64,000 nucleotides of DNA, from positions 558,001 to 622,000 of the forward strand of contig JBDOQK010000003.1 of the NCBI GenBank assembly GCA_040437565.1, in the 5' to 3' direction. Position numbers and translations under genes: made by a program. Shown in pieces: positions 20,695 to 32,935 of this stretch (position 1 is the stretch's first letter; each line of letters opens with the position of its first letter). This DNA comes from Albugo candida. Lineage: Eukaryota; Oomycota; Peronosporomycetes; Albuginales. The notes beneath the pieces were generated by a model. The model saw only the letters and a program-made list of their open reading frames with translations. It was not told the origin of the DNA and searched no databases.

Positions 20695-23600
20695 TCAAAT
20701 TATATTCCATTGGAAACAAGAGCGATCATTACCACCTATCGATAAAATGTATTTGTCGTCCATGCTGAAACGAACGTTCGATATATGGGATGAATGTCCT
20801 GTCATTTCGATCGCTTTTGCCTATGGAACAAATGAAGAAAAGCGCTAATTAGATATACTTGAGACTCGACAAATGGTAGATACTCACCCCTTTGATCGTG
20901 CATGGGTACCGAAAAACTTTGAGCTTGCCAGAGTCTTCAGCGGTAGCCAGTAGCAATTTGGACGATGATACACAAACTGCATTAACGTCTGTTCCGTCTG
21001 CGAATTCGGGCCATATTCCTTGAACTGGCCAACCTAGAGTACAGGTCCATGTTGCCCAATTTGTATTCCGCAACTTGCTAGCAGATTTTACATGTTCTCC
21101 AGTAGCGACATCACAAAACAGGAGCTCATAAGCACCACAATTTGATTGTAAGTAAGTCGAATCTTTTGAGAAATCTAAATGTGTGATGTACGAATGATGT
21201 TTGCGAAATGTTTTATGTCGCTTTATACGAACAGAATTAGCCGAATATTGCAGATGATAAATGTAAATGTTATTGTCATGTGATCCGACAGCGAGGAAAT
21301 GACAACATGAAGAGAATTTTATATCACTGATCCATTCTCTGGCTGGTCGATCCAGCAAAAGGGGGTGGATCAAATCTAAAGTGGATTGAGTCGAAGCAGC
21401 GCCTTCGGTCACAGTAACTACCATAACGGAGCCTTCACCGACTGCTGCTGGCGCTTTTTGAGCTCCTGCTGATTTCGTAGTGGTTGGTTTACGCATTACG
21501 TTGCTATTATCGGATCCAAAACCAATTGCAAAGTATTTTCCGTCAGGTGAGTATGCACACGCTCTTGCTTGATACGGTAGCGAATAAAGCCGCGTGAGTC
21601 TTCGTGCATCCAAGTCCCAGACACGTAAGGTTTTATCATCACCAGCTGTTGTGCATATCTGAAGCCTGGGATGTACGGCAAGCCCCCACACTTCGTGTAG
21701 AAAATGCCCGGAAACAAGCAACTTGTGGCTGATAGCATTATTGTTTCCAAATGCATCCAAATCGAGTTCCAATATATCGCTTGAAGCAGTTCCCACAAGA
21801 ATTCGTTTGTTTGTCCGATGAAAGCATAAACTTCGTATCGATGCCCTCACAACACCCATATTGATCGTCGATATATCGCAACTTTTGATTCCTTGCATTT
21901 GTCGGTCCCACAAAATGATTTTGCCGTCTCTTCCACCGCTCGCTAGTACGATTTTGTTATCACTCGACGTATTCGTAGAAGCGCTCACTACATCCACCGA
22001 CCCGCTGTGCCCTCTAACGACCTTCTGTAGCTCCTCGCCAGCCCAGATATACAATTCTCCGGATCCAGTTCCCGTGACAAACATCCCTCTATCGCTTTGT
22101 GAAGATGACGTGTTTTCGGCTCGAAATGAGCACCCGCATGGAAAACTTTGCAGCGCTCCTCTCCTTCCAACTTTTCCTCGTTTGTAGACCAGAGTCTTGC
22201 CTTCCATATGCCACACCAAAACATGTTTCTCTCCCCCTGTCACGATTCGAATCTGATTCTCTTCTTTCATCTCGAGAAAGAATGCAAAATGATGTCGAGC
22301 TTTCTCTCCCTTACCACTCGCTATTGGTCGGACAATTTTCCACGGACCTTGACTTTGATCAGCCCATAAAACCAAAGAGTGATCATCTTCGTCGCCGACA
22401 CTCAATAGGAATGTCATTGCCAAATTGTAGGCTAACGACAAAATACCTCGAGAATGGATATTGCTGCAGAATTCTGACTGAAGTGTGGCAGTGTGTGCAT
22501 CCCAGATGCGTATTCGAGGACGTCTACCGCGTTCTCCAGTGGCCACAAGTCCATGGTGTAGTGCTCCCCCATGAGGACTTCCTACGAGACATAAGATATC
22601 ATCTTTGTGCCCAAGATGGTGCTTCTGACAATGCATTTTAGGGTCGTAAATAACTCCGACAGCCGCAGTGTGATACACTATTTCACTTCGAAAATCATCA
22701 TGAGAAAGTTTACCCGAGACTTCCTGGACATGATTGTAATACACGTTCTGCTTCGCAATCTCACACTGATAGCCGTACACCCAGTCAAGTTTGACGCGAA
22801 CGTTTGGTTCTTGGATATTTGCAACTGGAATATTGCTTGGTGGGACAATTGCACCCATCCATGGTTTCACGGCTAGAAATTCATCGCCTGCATTGTCTTC
22901 ACCAAAAAGATCTGAAGTAGAGCTCCGATTGAAATCAGGTCCCGGTATTGGAGCACTTGACGGTTCTTCAATTGGATCTTCGTTCCATGAATTCGAAAAG
23001 AATGGCTCCTGCCCGATTGTTTCCGGTTGTCGAAGTTTCTTATCCTCATCACTTTTCTTCATTACACGCCACTCCATAACTGTGCGATCAAGACCACCAA
23101 TGCTGATGACATAATCATCATTCACACTCCACCTCACATTNNNNNNNNNNNNNNNNNNNNNNNNNNNNNNNNNNNNNNNNNNNNNNNNNNNNNNNNNNNN
23201 NNNNNNNNNNNNNNNNNNNNNNNNNNNNNNNNNNNNNNNNATTCGAAAAGAATGGCTCCTGCCCGATTGTTTCCGGTTGTCGAAGTTTCTTATCCTCATC
23301 ACTTTTCTTCATTACACGCCACTCCATAACTGTGCGATCAAGACCACCAATGCTGATGACATAATCATCATTCACACTCCACCTCACATTCGTGACATGT
23401 GAGGAATGTCCTCTATTGACAGTCACACTAGATCCCTTGATAAGACATGGATATCGGTACATTTTGACAAGTCCAAAATCGTCTCCGGTCACAATCCAGG
23501 CACCTCCTTTTGTCTTATTGCTTCTAGAGACCGCATTGATATCTGTTCCGTCCGAGCATGGAGGCCAAATTCCTTGGACCGGCCAGCCTAAAGTACAAGT

Positions 23601-26600
23601 CCAAGTTGCCCAATTCACATCTCGCATGGAGGTGGCTGACGTCACATGCTGTCCTGAAGATGCTTTGGAGTATAACAATTCATAAGCACCACAACTACTC
23701 TGCAAGTGTTGAGAATCCTCGGAAAAATCAAAGTGAGTAATGTAACTCTGATGCTTTGCAAATACACCCGCCCGTGTAAGTTTAATGATGGAATCCTTCG
23801 TTACAGAGACTTTGAACAGATAGATATTATGATCATGAGAGCCGAGTGCCAGAATTTGACCGTTTGGAGAAAATTTGATCTCGCTTATGGATTGTTTTGA
23901 CAGCTTCTCGAACCCAATGCGCTTATTTAGGTCGTTGTAAGACAAAATAGTCACAGCACCGATACAATCTTGCGAGCATGACGTAAAGCTTCTACCGTCA
24001 TGAGATTTTCGTGACTGCGCTGAAGAAGCGATATTTCTTCCACCAAAGCCAACAGCAACAATATCGATCTGTTTTGATTGACAGTAGTCCGTCAGTGTTG
24101 TAATTGCGCAAGCTCGTGCCATTGCTCCAAGCCTAGTTGATCTTATCTGGCAGCTCGTTTGTGAGCCTTTAAGGCCGGTATTCAAGGACCATACACGCAG
24201 CGTTTGATCATCCCCAGCAGTGACATATTCGAGACGATTTGGGTGCATTGCAAGTCCCCATACTTCTTGACGTGAATGCCCTCGAGTAACAATCCTGGAT
24301 ATCTTGGTCCGATCTGAGCTGATATTTAGCTCCAATAAATCGCTTCCACCAGTTCCAACCAAGAGCTGAGTTGTCTTGATGCTACCTGATCCCATCGCAC
24401 GGGTACATAAACTGCGCACGGAAACATCATAAAAAGTTTGATTTGACTCTGAAGACTTTGCTAACAATATGTTTAGATCTATTGTCTGCAAAAGCGTCAT
24501 CTTTGCATCTCGACGGTGAATTGTTCCGTCTTTGCTACCACTAAATAAGCTCTCATTATTCACGTACAGAGCGTAGACATTGGACGAATGAGCTGGAATG
24601 ATATCATTTACTTCATGTGATCCTGAGATGAATTGGTACAGGCAGCCATCAGATCCACCAATTATGACCGCTTTATCGAAGACTGCAGCGCACTCAAATG
24701 AATCAGCCGGTACTCTCTTTACTTCCTTGTGATGACTCTTCTTCGTGTTCCCCGGAGATCTTTGAAAAATAGCTTTTTTCGAGGTAAGATTCTTCCCTTG
24801 TTCTTTCCAAAATCGGATATGTTTGACTCCACAGGTAATCCACTCCTCTGAATTCGCATTATAGGCAATGGAAAACACCTGATTTCGGTCGCCCCGAGCC
24901 GATGAGACCAATTGTCGATTGACGTAATTGTATATCGCGATGGAATGATCATCATCCATTCCCACAGATCCGAGCTTGTGTTTGTCTGAACAGAAGCAGA
25001 TTGCATTCACAGCGCGCTGGTGGAAGCCTTCAAGACATAATGGAGGCGTCTTCTCTAGTAGTGAAGACCAGACAAAAATTGAGGGCTTTTTTCCCATTTG
25101 TGAAGTTGCAAACAAAACTCCATCGGCATGACTGCATAGTGCGATAATATCATCGTTATGAGATTTCATAAATCGTTGTGTTTGCTGTGATGCATCGTAG
25201 ATGACTCCCACGGCCGCAGCATGGTAGACAATATTCCCGCTTTTATCGTAGCGAGCATTATTCCTTGCCTGTTGAGCTTGATAACCATGGATGTGAGAAA
25301 GCTCCAGTTCTACATTGGGGCTTATCGGATCCTGAGAACTTGATTTGGATGGAGGGACTATGGCGCCCATCCATGGTTTTATGGCCATGAATTCATCTCC
25401 CACGTCTTCAACACCAATGTCATCCAGTTCATTGCTCAGATACGGATATGAATCGACCAAACTGCTGGTTGGAGATTCGTTGTCTGTTTTTGATCGGGCA
25501 GGTTTATACTCATTCAAACACAGCCGTTTGGAAAGAGCCATGTCGACGGATTCGTGCTTCCAAACAAAAATCGAGCAATCTCTCCCACCAGTACTCAACA
25601 AGAGGTGGTCAGAGGTACTCCACTTGACGTTGGTCACATGAGACGAATGGCCTCGGAGCTGTACAAAGGATGAATGCTCGATAGCGCAGGGGTAGCGGAA
25701 AATCTTCACAAACCCATAATCGTCTGCCGTAGCGATCATCGTCAGACCATTTGACCGATCGACGGCATTGATATCAGACCCATCACTATAAAGAGGCCAT
25801 ATACCTTGCACACCCCAAAATCCAAGGGGGCATGTGAGCGTATGCCATTTCTCATCCCGAAATTGTGAAGCATTTCCTATTTGCTTACCCGTGGAGCATT
25901 TCATAAACAGCATCTCGTAGCCGGAGCTCAAACTTGCAATGTAATCTCCATCAGAAGAAAAATCAGCGTGTAAGACACTGCTCGTATGCCTTCGAAATGC
26001 GAATATTTCTCGAAAAGAATTAAGTGCATCATACAAATGTATGCTTCCGTCTTGGCTTGCGACAATCAGAATCCGGTCGTTTGGTGAGAATTTGATATCT
26101 GTAATGGATCGCTTCACACCGCTCTTTGTCAATGCGCGGAATATTGAGAGATTACTGGCATTGAAAACTACAATCGCCATATTGGATCTCGTTGCTGTGT
26201 CTGATCGAGAGCTTTCTCCTCTTCTTGTTTGGAAAGAATTTGAGCTCGTGTAGGTATCGTACGATCCCAAAGCAATGAATCTTCCATCGTGGGAATATGT
26301 ACATGCACGAGAAAATCTGTCTAAACAAACTGAGCGGAGTTGCGTGCCTTTTTGAAGATCCCAAATGCGAAGTGTGTAATCATCCCCAGTTGTACAGCAT
26401 TGGTCTGGATTCGTTGGGTTGACTGCCAAACCCCATAATTCTCCTTGGAAATGAGCCTTGAGGATGGCATCAGGTGATAGATTTCGCCCCGTACTAGCAT
26501 TCAGTTCATAAATCTCGGCTGCATGCGTACCGACCAACAATTTTTTATGATCGTGTGATAAGGATATCGAGCGGATTGCTTTGTACTTTGGATATCTTTG

Positions 26601-29093
26601 GAGTACCTCTACATCGTGTAAAAGTACTTGATCGAGCATGAATGGACCCGATACAAGCTGCAAAGTTTCACTCCAGACGCAAATGCTCCCATCACTAGAT
26701 CCAGATACTATTACTTTCTTCTCATCCTTCCGCGAGTGTTGTGCACAAGTTGCGTACAGGCTATTCACAGCAGCATAGTTCTTCTTCACTGTTCCATTCC
26801 TCGAAGCCAACACGACATGTACAAGCTCGTGATCTCGGAAATGATACAAATGCCCGTCAGCTGTGCCGATAACAGCTGAGCTCTTGTCAATATACTGAGC
26901 GACAAGGAACGGCTGTAAATTCCCTTTTTTCTTGAATATAGCCTTTTTGCATGTGTACTTGTTCGTATCACTTCCTTTGATGCCCCAAAACTCTATATAC
27001 TTGTCACCGCATGATATCCATTCACGTCCGTCCGTTGATGGTGCGATATGACACACGAGAGCTTTATTCCCCTTCGAGCAGAACGCCAGCGTTGCAGTTT
27101 TCCATTGATCTTGTGACTCATATATTCCAATCTTGTGATCGGTATCGGCACCGATTGATATCAGTCGATCAATTTTCGTTCTCGCGTTATTGAGTGTACT
27201 ATTTGGACTGACGAAAGCTAATTGAAGCACTCCCTTTTCGTGATATCCTTTGAGGATGCAAATCGACTGCATCGTTATTGCGTCCCATATGATTATATTC
27301 GGAAGCTTTCCAATTTCACCACTTGCAACCAAAGGACTAACGGGATGGACGCAATAAGAAATTATATCGTCTGTATGAGCTACATGATGGCGTTGCTTGT
27401 TGCTTGATATATCGAGAACTATGGAAGTTGCTGCAGCGGGAAATGTGATCTCATTCAAGCTACTCGGGATATATCTGACATTATTTCTCAAACTCGCATT
27501 GTATCCAAAGACATATTCGAGCTGTAGCGAGATACTGGGAGCAGATGCGTCTAATTTCGGTAATTTTGTTGGTGTCACTACAGCTCCTTNNNNNNNNNNN
27601 NNNNNNNNNNNNNNNNNNNNNNNNNNNNNNNNNNNNNNNNNNNNNNNNNNNNNNNNNNNNNNNNNNNNNNNNNNNNNNNNNNNNNNNNNGGTATCGGCAC
27701 CGATTGATATCAGTCGATCAATTTTCGTTCTCGCGTTATTGAGTGTACTATTTGGACTGACGAAAGCTAATTGAAGCACTCCCTTTTCGTGATATCCTTT
27801 GAGGATGCAAATCGACTGCATCGTTATTGCGTCCCATATGATTATATTCGGAAGCTTTCCAATTTCACCACTTGCAACCAAAGGACTAACGGGATGGACG
27901 CAATAAGAAATTATATCGTCTGTATGAGCTACATGATGGCGTTGCTTGTTGCTTGATATATCGAGAACTATGGAAGTTGCTGCAGCGGGAAATGTGATCT
28001 CATTCAAGCTACTCGGGATATATCTGACATTATTTCTCAAACTCGCATTGTATCCAAAGACATATTCGAGCTGTAGCGAGATACTGGGAGCAGATGCGTC
28101 TAATTTCGGTAATTTTGTTGGTGTCACTACAGCTCCTTTCCAGGGTTTAACTGCCATGAACTCATCTCCGGAATCATTCGATGGATCAATCGAGTCGTTC
28201 TGATACACGGAGTTTTTACGGCGTTCTTCAGCCTCTCGTAATATATCTTCAAGCTGCTGGCATTCAGAGCTGATACCTGATATGTCGTTCTCTTCCTGAA
28301 AATCATGACTTTTGATATCCTCTGGCATATGCTGGGCAGTTCCACGATCCATGACATAAAAAATCGCTCGAAGTTTTGGTGTTTGGAGGCAAAGTTGCTC
28401 AAATTCTGATCGAGATATCGTACAATCAGGATGCTTATGCTTGGTCAACTTCATGAAAAGCGCCTGAGCAAAATCACATACTTCTTCTTCGTCCAGCCTG
28501 CACGAGAAGGTCTCGAATGAGATACTTTTGCTAGCAGAATATTTCTTTTTGGTGGGATCCGTAAGCATCAATATTTTCGAAAGTCCGTACAGCGTGGATT
28601 TGAATGAGATGATAAACTCATCCATTTCTAGTGTTCCATCCTCCGACATGTCCCACGAGTCAAACAAAAGACTGACTTTTTCTTTTACGGATATGCCTGC
28701 TAGCATAATGATGGCGGACAAAAACTCCATTGCGTCAATACTTTTGTGGGTCGAGTCTTCATCCCGGTATATTCGCCTGCTTTCTTCGTTAAATTTCTGA
28801 CATTGCTCGAACCGATCATCTTCAATGGAGAGTATCTTTGTGAATAATGAAAACAAATCTTCTGTATTGTCACTTAAATCTTTTGTAATCGCGTTTTGAT
28901 GGATAAGAGTCCGGGCCTGACTGCACAAAAGGCATAATTCGGATTTTGTCAACGCAAATGACGATGCGTTTTGGTAGAAACTCCACCAGTATGCTTTGAT
29001 TTCATCCAGATGAAGATGATCGAATGGTCGAATTGCTTCTTCCAAAACAACGCAAGAAGGATCACTGATCGCTGATTCTATCAGATTCCCCAT
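20695..29093 (-). CDS. Giant EML-like protein: EF-hand plus three HELP-WD40 modules
   Basis: EML proteins bind microtubules through a HELP motif and tandem WD40 propellers. Here the first 310 residues carry a calcium-type EF-hand loop (DMSEDGTLEMDE, residues 148-159). Three modules then each begin with a HELP-like motif: GDEFMAVKPWKGAVV near 309, GDEFMAIKPWMGAIV near 1046 and GDEFLAVKPWMGAIV near 1800. Each is followed by a double propeller of about 700 residues ending GHSSHVTNV or similar. A final 67-nt intron (20887-20821) leads to a last exon ending NDRSCFQWNII. Two gap-plus-duplicate blocks (250 and 549 bp) interrupt the gene. Subtracting them and the intron leaves 7533 nt, an exact multiple of three, or 2510 residues. 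The triple arrangement is like animal EML5/6, with an added EF-hand region. A second copy of the start codon is at 29332 because of a contig overlap. Confidence 0.88.
23141..23240. other. Assembly gap (100 N) with 150-bp flank duplicate
   Basis: 22991-23140 and 23241-23390 are the same EML coding sequence. Confidence 0.99.
27590..27689. other. Assembly gap (100 N) with 449-bp flank duplicate
   Basis: 27141-27589 and 27690-28138 are the same EML coding sequence, offset 549. Confidence 0.99.
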
Positions 29094-29123
29094 TTATACA
29101 TAAATATTGGAATACAGCACGAC

Positions 29124-29223
29124 NNNNNNNNNNNNNNNNNNNNNNNNNNNNNNNNNNNNNNNNNNNNNNNNNNNNNNNNNNNNNNNNNNNNNNNNNNNNN
29201 NNNNNNNNNNNNNNNNNNNNNNN
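29124..29223. other. Assembly gap (100 N) with 139-bp flank duplicate
   Basis: 28985-29123 and 29224-29362 are the same sequence, covering the EML start codon and its leader. Confidence 0.99.
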
Positions 29224-29362
29224 ACCAGTATGCTTTGATTTCATCCAGATGAAGATGATCGAATGGTCGAATTGCTTCTTCCAAAACAACGCAAGAAGGA
29301 TCACTGATCGCTGATTCTATCAGATTCCCCATTTATACATAAATATTGGAATACAGCACGAC

Positions 29363-30023
29363 ATGAAAGGTCGTGACTCTAGCTGTCGCAATCAGTCCAC
29401 ACAAAATGCACTCTTACCTCCTTGCCCGTGATCACCTCAGAGTCTCGAATGTACTCCACAGCTTTAGTAAGCCTTCACTGTTTCTAAGATTGGTTCAGAT
29501 ACAATAACTACAGGCACTAGGCTCGCGCATGGCACTTCCCGTGGAGAGTAAGTAGATGCGCAAATGGGGAACAAAATCAAAAGAATTATGGTAGATTTGA
29601 ATAGGCAAACAAGTGTGTCTGTATGTCGATAATCCTTCAGCTTTTTGCATCCTTTTCGAGCTTATCATGTGACACTAAGATTTAAGTGGCAATCCTCCGA
29701 AAAGTAAGTCACTGTATATAGCGATATAGTAAGTGGGATCAGCACGATTGCGATCTAAAAAACATAATGATTGATGCGAGTGGAAAATTGTACTGAGAAG
29801 CTCATATTTGGCTATCTTATAATGCCTGCTACTGACATAATAAATTAAAGAATAGCGTCCCACCATTACTTTTTATCATTTGTGGTTTGAGCCTTCTTTC
29901 TACAGTCTACTTCTCGTCACAGCCTAATGGTGCGTATGACACAATGTCATCAGTATTATTTAAGCTACACAGTGAATTAATTGTTCAAGGTTTAGAGTAG
30001 GGCTCCAAAATTCTTCCCACGAC
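29363..30023. other. Intergenic region between divergent EML and eIF1 genes
   Basis: This is about 660 bp with no supported gene; the longest open frame (29675-29866, minus) has no family resemblance. It must hold the promoters of both flanking genes. Confidence 0.6.
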
Positions 30024-30036
30024 TCATTCACATTTG
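30024..30036 (+). promoter_or_regulatory. Candidate oomycete Inr-FPR core promoter of eIF1
   Basis: TCATTCACATTTG lies 16-28 nt before the eIF1 ATG. It approaches the known oomycete core promoter, an initiator of TCATTYY type followed closely by a CAWTTT flanking region, although the spacing is about one base short. The placement just before a strongly expressed housekeeping gene supports the reading. Confidence 0.45.
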
Positions 30037-30051
30037 TAACGAACTCTAGCG

Positions 30052-30439
30052 ATGGCTGTGAACGATATACAGAATTTGGTGTCTTATGGTACGATTATAT
30101 TTCATCAATGCTCATTTACATATCTATATCGTTCATGTAGACGCATTTGCTGACGCAGAAGATGTCTCCACCAGTAGTGGTGACAAAGTTCATGTGCGGG
30201 TACAGCAACGTAACGGACGGAAATGTCTGACAACTGTTCAAGGATTAGCTAGTGATTTGGATCTCCGTCGGATTCTGAAGGCATTTAAGCAGAACTTTAG
30301 CTGCAATGGTGCGATAAGAAAGCATAAAAAGATGGGATTTATCATTCAGCTTTCTGGTGATCAACGGCTCAATATCAAAAGATTTGTGGTCGAAGAAGAA
30401 ATTTGTGTTCCGTCGCAGATTGTAATGCATGGTTTTTAA
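30052..30439 (+). CDS. SUI1: Translation initiation factor eIF1 (SUI1)
   Basis: eIF1 binds the 40S subunit near the P site and guards start-codon choice. Exon 1 (30052-30088, MAVNDIQNLVSY) and exon 2 (30141-30439) join across a 52-nt GT-AG intron to give 111 residues, the usual family length. Hallmarks are DAFADAED, HVRVQQRNGRKCLTTVQGL, LKAFKQNFSCNGAI, IQLSGDQR and the terminal HGF. An ATG at 30086 inside the open frame would give a wrong N-terminus; the spliced start matches the family's IQNL-x-x-x-DPFADA beginning. It is convergent with the FAM210-like gene. Confidence 0.95.
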
Positions 30440-30662
30440 GGAAAATCTTCAAGCTTGAAATTCTTCGGATCGCTTTTGGGATTTTTTTATTGAATACAGC
30501 AAAAAAAATCAGTTTTCTTTAGTAATCATCATTCACGCGTTAGCAACATGAACCTAAGGAAGGAGCCAAAGCAAACAAGGAGGAGCTACCCATTTGTGTA
30601 TGCTTTCCTTCTATGTGCGGTTCTAACCATCTTATAGATCATCCTCCCGCTTCGTCAAAAAT

Positions 30663-30762
30663 NNNNNNNNNNNNNNNNNNNNNNNNNNNNNNNNNNNNNN
30701 NNNNNNNNNNNNNNNNNNNNNNNNNNNNNNNNNNNNNNNNNNNNNNNNNNNNNNNNNNNNNN
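30663..30762. other. Assembly gap (100 N) with 562-bp flank duplicate
   Basis: 30101-30662 and 30763-31324 are the same sequence, offset 662. They hold eIF1 exon 2 and the last codons of the FAM210-like gene. Confidence 0.99.
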
Positions 30763-30802
30763 TTCATCAATGCTCATTTACATATCTATATCGTTCATGT
30801 AG

Positions 30803-31101
30803 ACGCATTTGCTGACGCAGAAGATGTCTCCACCAGTAGTGGTGACAAAGTTCATGTGCGGGTACAGCAACGTAACGGACGGAAATGTCTGACAACTGTT
30901 CAAGGATTAGCTAGTGATTTGGATCTCCGTCGGATTCTGAAGGCATTTAAGCAGAACTTTAGCTGCAATGGTGCGATAAGAAAGCATAAAAAGATGGGAT
31001 TTATCATTCAGCTTTCTGGTGATCAACGGCTCAATATCAAAAGATTTGTGGTCGAAGAAGAAATTTGTGTTCCGTCGCAGATTGTAATGCATGGTTTTTA
31101 A
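30803..31101 (+). CDS. Second copy of eIF1 exon 2 (assembly duplicate)
   Basis: It is identical to 30141-30439 but lacks the first exon, which lies before the duplicated block. It is a contig overlap, not a second gene. Confidence 0.9.
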
Positions 31102-31293
31102 GGAAAATCTTCAAGCTTGAAATTCTTCGGATCGCTTTTGGGATTTTTTTATTGAATACAGCAAAAAAAATCAGTTTTCTTTAGTAATCATCATTCACGC
31201 GTTAGCAACATGAACCTAAGGAAGGAGCCAAAGCAAACAAGGAGGAGCTACCCATTTGTGTATGCTTTCCTTCTATGTGCGGTTCTAACCATC

Positions 31294-31905
31294 TTATAGA
31301 TCATCCTCCCGCTTCGTCAAAAATTTATTTTTGAATGCCGGAAATGTCGCTAAAACAAATGGAAATCGAATGGTTTCGACAATTTCATTCAGAAGGAATG
31401 CGAAGGCAATGTTACCATGACTTGGATTCAAGTTCTCGATGTCGACATACCTATCTAATCCAATGGTTTGAATGAGCTGAATCGCGTCTGTGCCCGCTAG
31501 CCATCCATTCTCAATAGCAAAATAAATACCTGCCCCAGAGATAGCATACCAACCCGTCCAGTACGCTACAAACGGCAAACCGTATTCCTTAATCAGTGTG
31601 AAGAACTTGCCCGGCTTCGCCTTTGACTTTTTCTTTAATTCTTCGACCTCTTTCCTTAACGCTACGTTTTCAGTGATGAGCTCTTTAATCGTTTTATGTT
31701 CGTTTTTCTGATCCGAATTTGTGGTCGAGAAGCTCGCGAAGGAAGAAGTCATCACTGCATGGTGTGTTTTCTTCGCGCATGTCCGGTAAGAAAGGGAGGG
31801 GAAATCCCGACGCGGGAAATTCTTCGCACCACGAGTGCTGAGAAGAAAGTCTAACGTTTGTCCTGCTCGAACACAAGTTCTTGGCAGCGCGAAATTGCAC
31901 AGCAT
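31294..31905 (-). CDS. FAM210-like mitochondrial DUF1279 membrane protein
   Basis: The protein has 203 residues. The N-terminus is Arg-rich and lacks acidic residues early on (MLCNFALPRTCVRAG), as in mitochondrial presequences. After a short coiled coil (ITENVALRKEVEELKKKSK) comes the DUF1279 domain: KEYGLPFVAYWTGWYAISG with a hydrophobic helix, then NPSHGNIAFAFLLNEIVETIRFPFVLAT. FAM210A and B are mitochondrial inner-membrane proteins tied to translation and haem or muscle metabolism in animals; the role in oomycetes is not known. It is intronless in this model and convergent with eIF1. Confidence 0.85.
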   Translation of the reverse strand: MLCNFALPRTCVRAGQTLDFLLSTRGAKNFPRRDFPSLSYRTCAKKTHHAVMTSSFASFSTTNSDQKNEHKTIKELITENVALRKEVEELKKKSKAKPGKFFTLIKEYGLPFVAYWTGWYAISGAGIYFAIENGWLAGTDAIQLIQTIGLDRYVDIENLNPSHGNIAFAFLLNEIVETIRFPFVLATFPAFKNKFLTKREDDL

Positions 31906-32299
31906 TTAGCTCGGGTCCAGAATTGGTGTCGTAACATTAAACTTCACTCGAGATCCTAGCGCAGCGTACTGCTGTTTAAGCGCACTTAATGATGTTCGTT
32001 ACACATCTCCGTGTGTGAGTCAAAATCAGCAAGGCTTGTCCAAATATCCAAGTCTAGACATCAGGGCTGGATTGATGGATCATCAGACATTATTAGAAGC
32101 ACTGTGGAGGTCTCCATTACTACTCTCTCCTTGATGGTTTCGATTGTTCCTTCTGGTCTTACCGCACGTGAAAGAGGGATTACGGATTTGAAAAGAATGA
32201 TGTAGTGCCAACAGCGCATTCTCGAGTCTGAAGCAGGATATGGACACCATGTGCTATTGGTAAGAGGTTCTACCTACGGATTATTACTTTGATGCGTCT
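31906..32299. other. Intergenic, no gene recognised
   Basis: It contains the FAM210-like promoter side and a 64-codon open frame (32011-32205) without family resemblance. It grades into the decayed element to the right. Confidence 0.5.
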
Positions 32300-32935
32300 A
32301 AGCAATTTGGAAATCGATGTGGTACAAAAGCGAAGGATTCGTCGATGAAGTTCGCAATATACGTGGTGCATAGATACGCATGGTATCAAGTCAAAGGTTG
32401 CAATCACCTAAAATTTGCTGTCGATTTGTTTGCTTCGAATATTGATTACTAACTGGGTATTCTGAATTTATCCATTTATTTGAAAGCCAGAATGTTTCAA
32501 GATGAGTTTTCTAGCTAGCGTCGTTTGTATCATTACAGAAAGATGACTTTGATGGGTACCGATCCTCGTTCATACGCTTGTACGTAGCTACAACACCAGA
32601 TTCGATTCACTCTGACAGGCTTCATATTGGAATTTGGGCTCATATGAACCTTTCTTCGAGATGTGTAAACACCATGAGCTCCAACCTATATACATTGAGA
32701 CTTCTGCTCAACTTTTTCTGACCGTAGACAGCAACTCTGATTGGGCTATAATGCCAATAGGCCAAGTAAGAGTCGATACCTAAGACTTCGGCAGTCGTGT
32801 ATTCAATGGTGGCCTGTTATTCATTGCGAACTTTACTGTCAGAGGCAGTATAGTGGTTTTACCTCCAGTCTTGCTGAACCAGTGCTCAACCTTTTAGAAT
32901 GTTATATACAACAAGATCTGCACTTTGTTACTTAA
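32300..32935 (+). mobile_element. Fossil Ty1/copia pol fragment (reverse transcriptase to RNase H)
   Basis: Short peptide matches in the order expected for copia pol are visible across several frames: an RT-type LEIDVVQ, a later YVATTPD block and a DSNSDWA block of the RNase H region. The copy is broken many times and looks old. I saw no LTRs, gag or integrase. It is a relic, consistent with the gene-poor surroundings. Confidence 0.55.

Noticed and set aside
30086-30439. eIF1 starting at the ATG at 30086
   Set aside because: It would replace the conserved N-terminus with translated intron; splicing from 30052 restores the family start.
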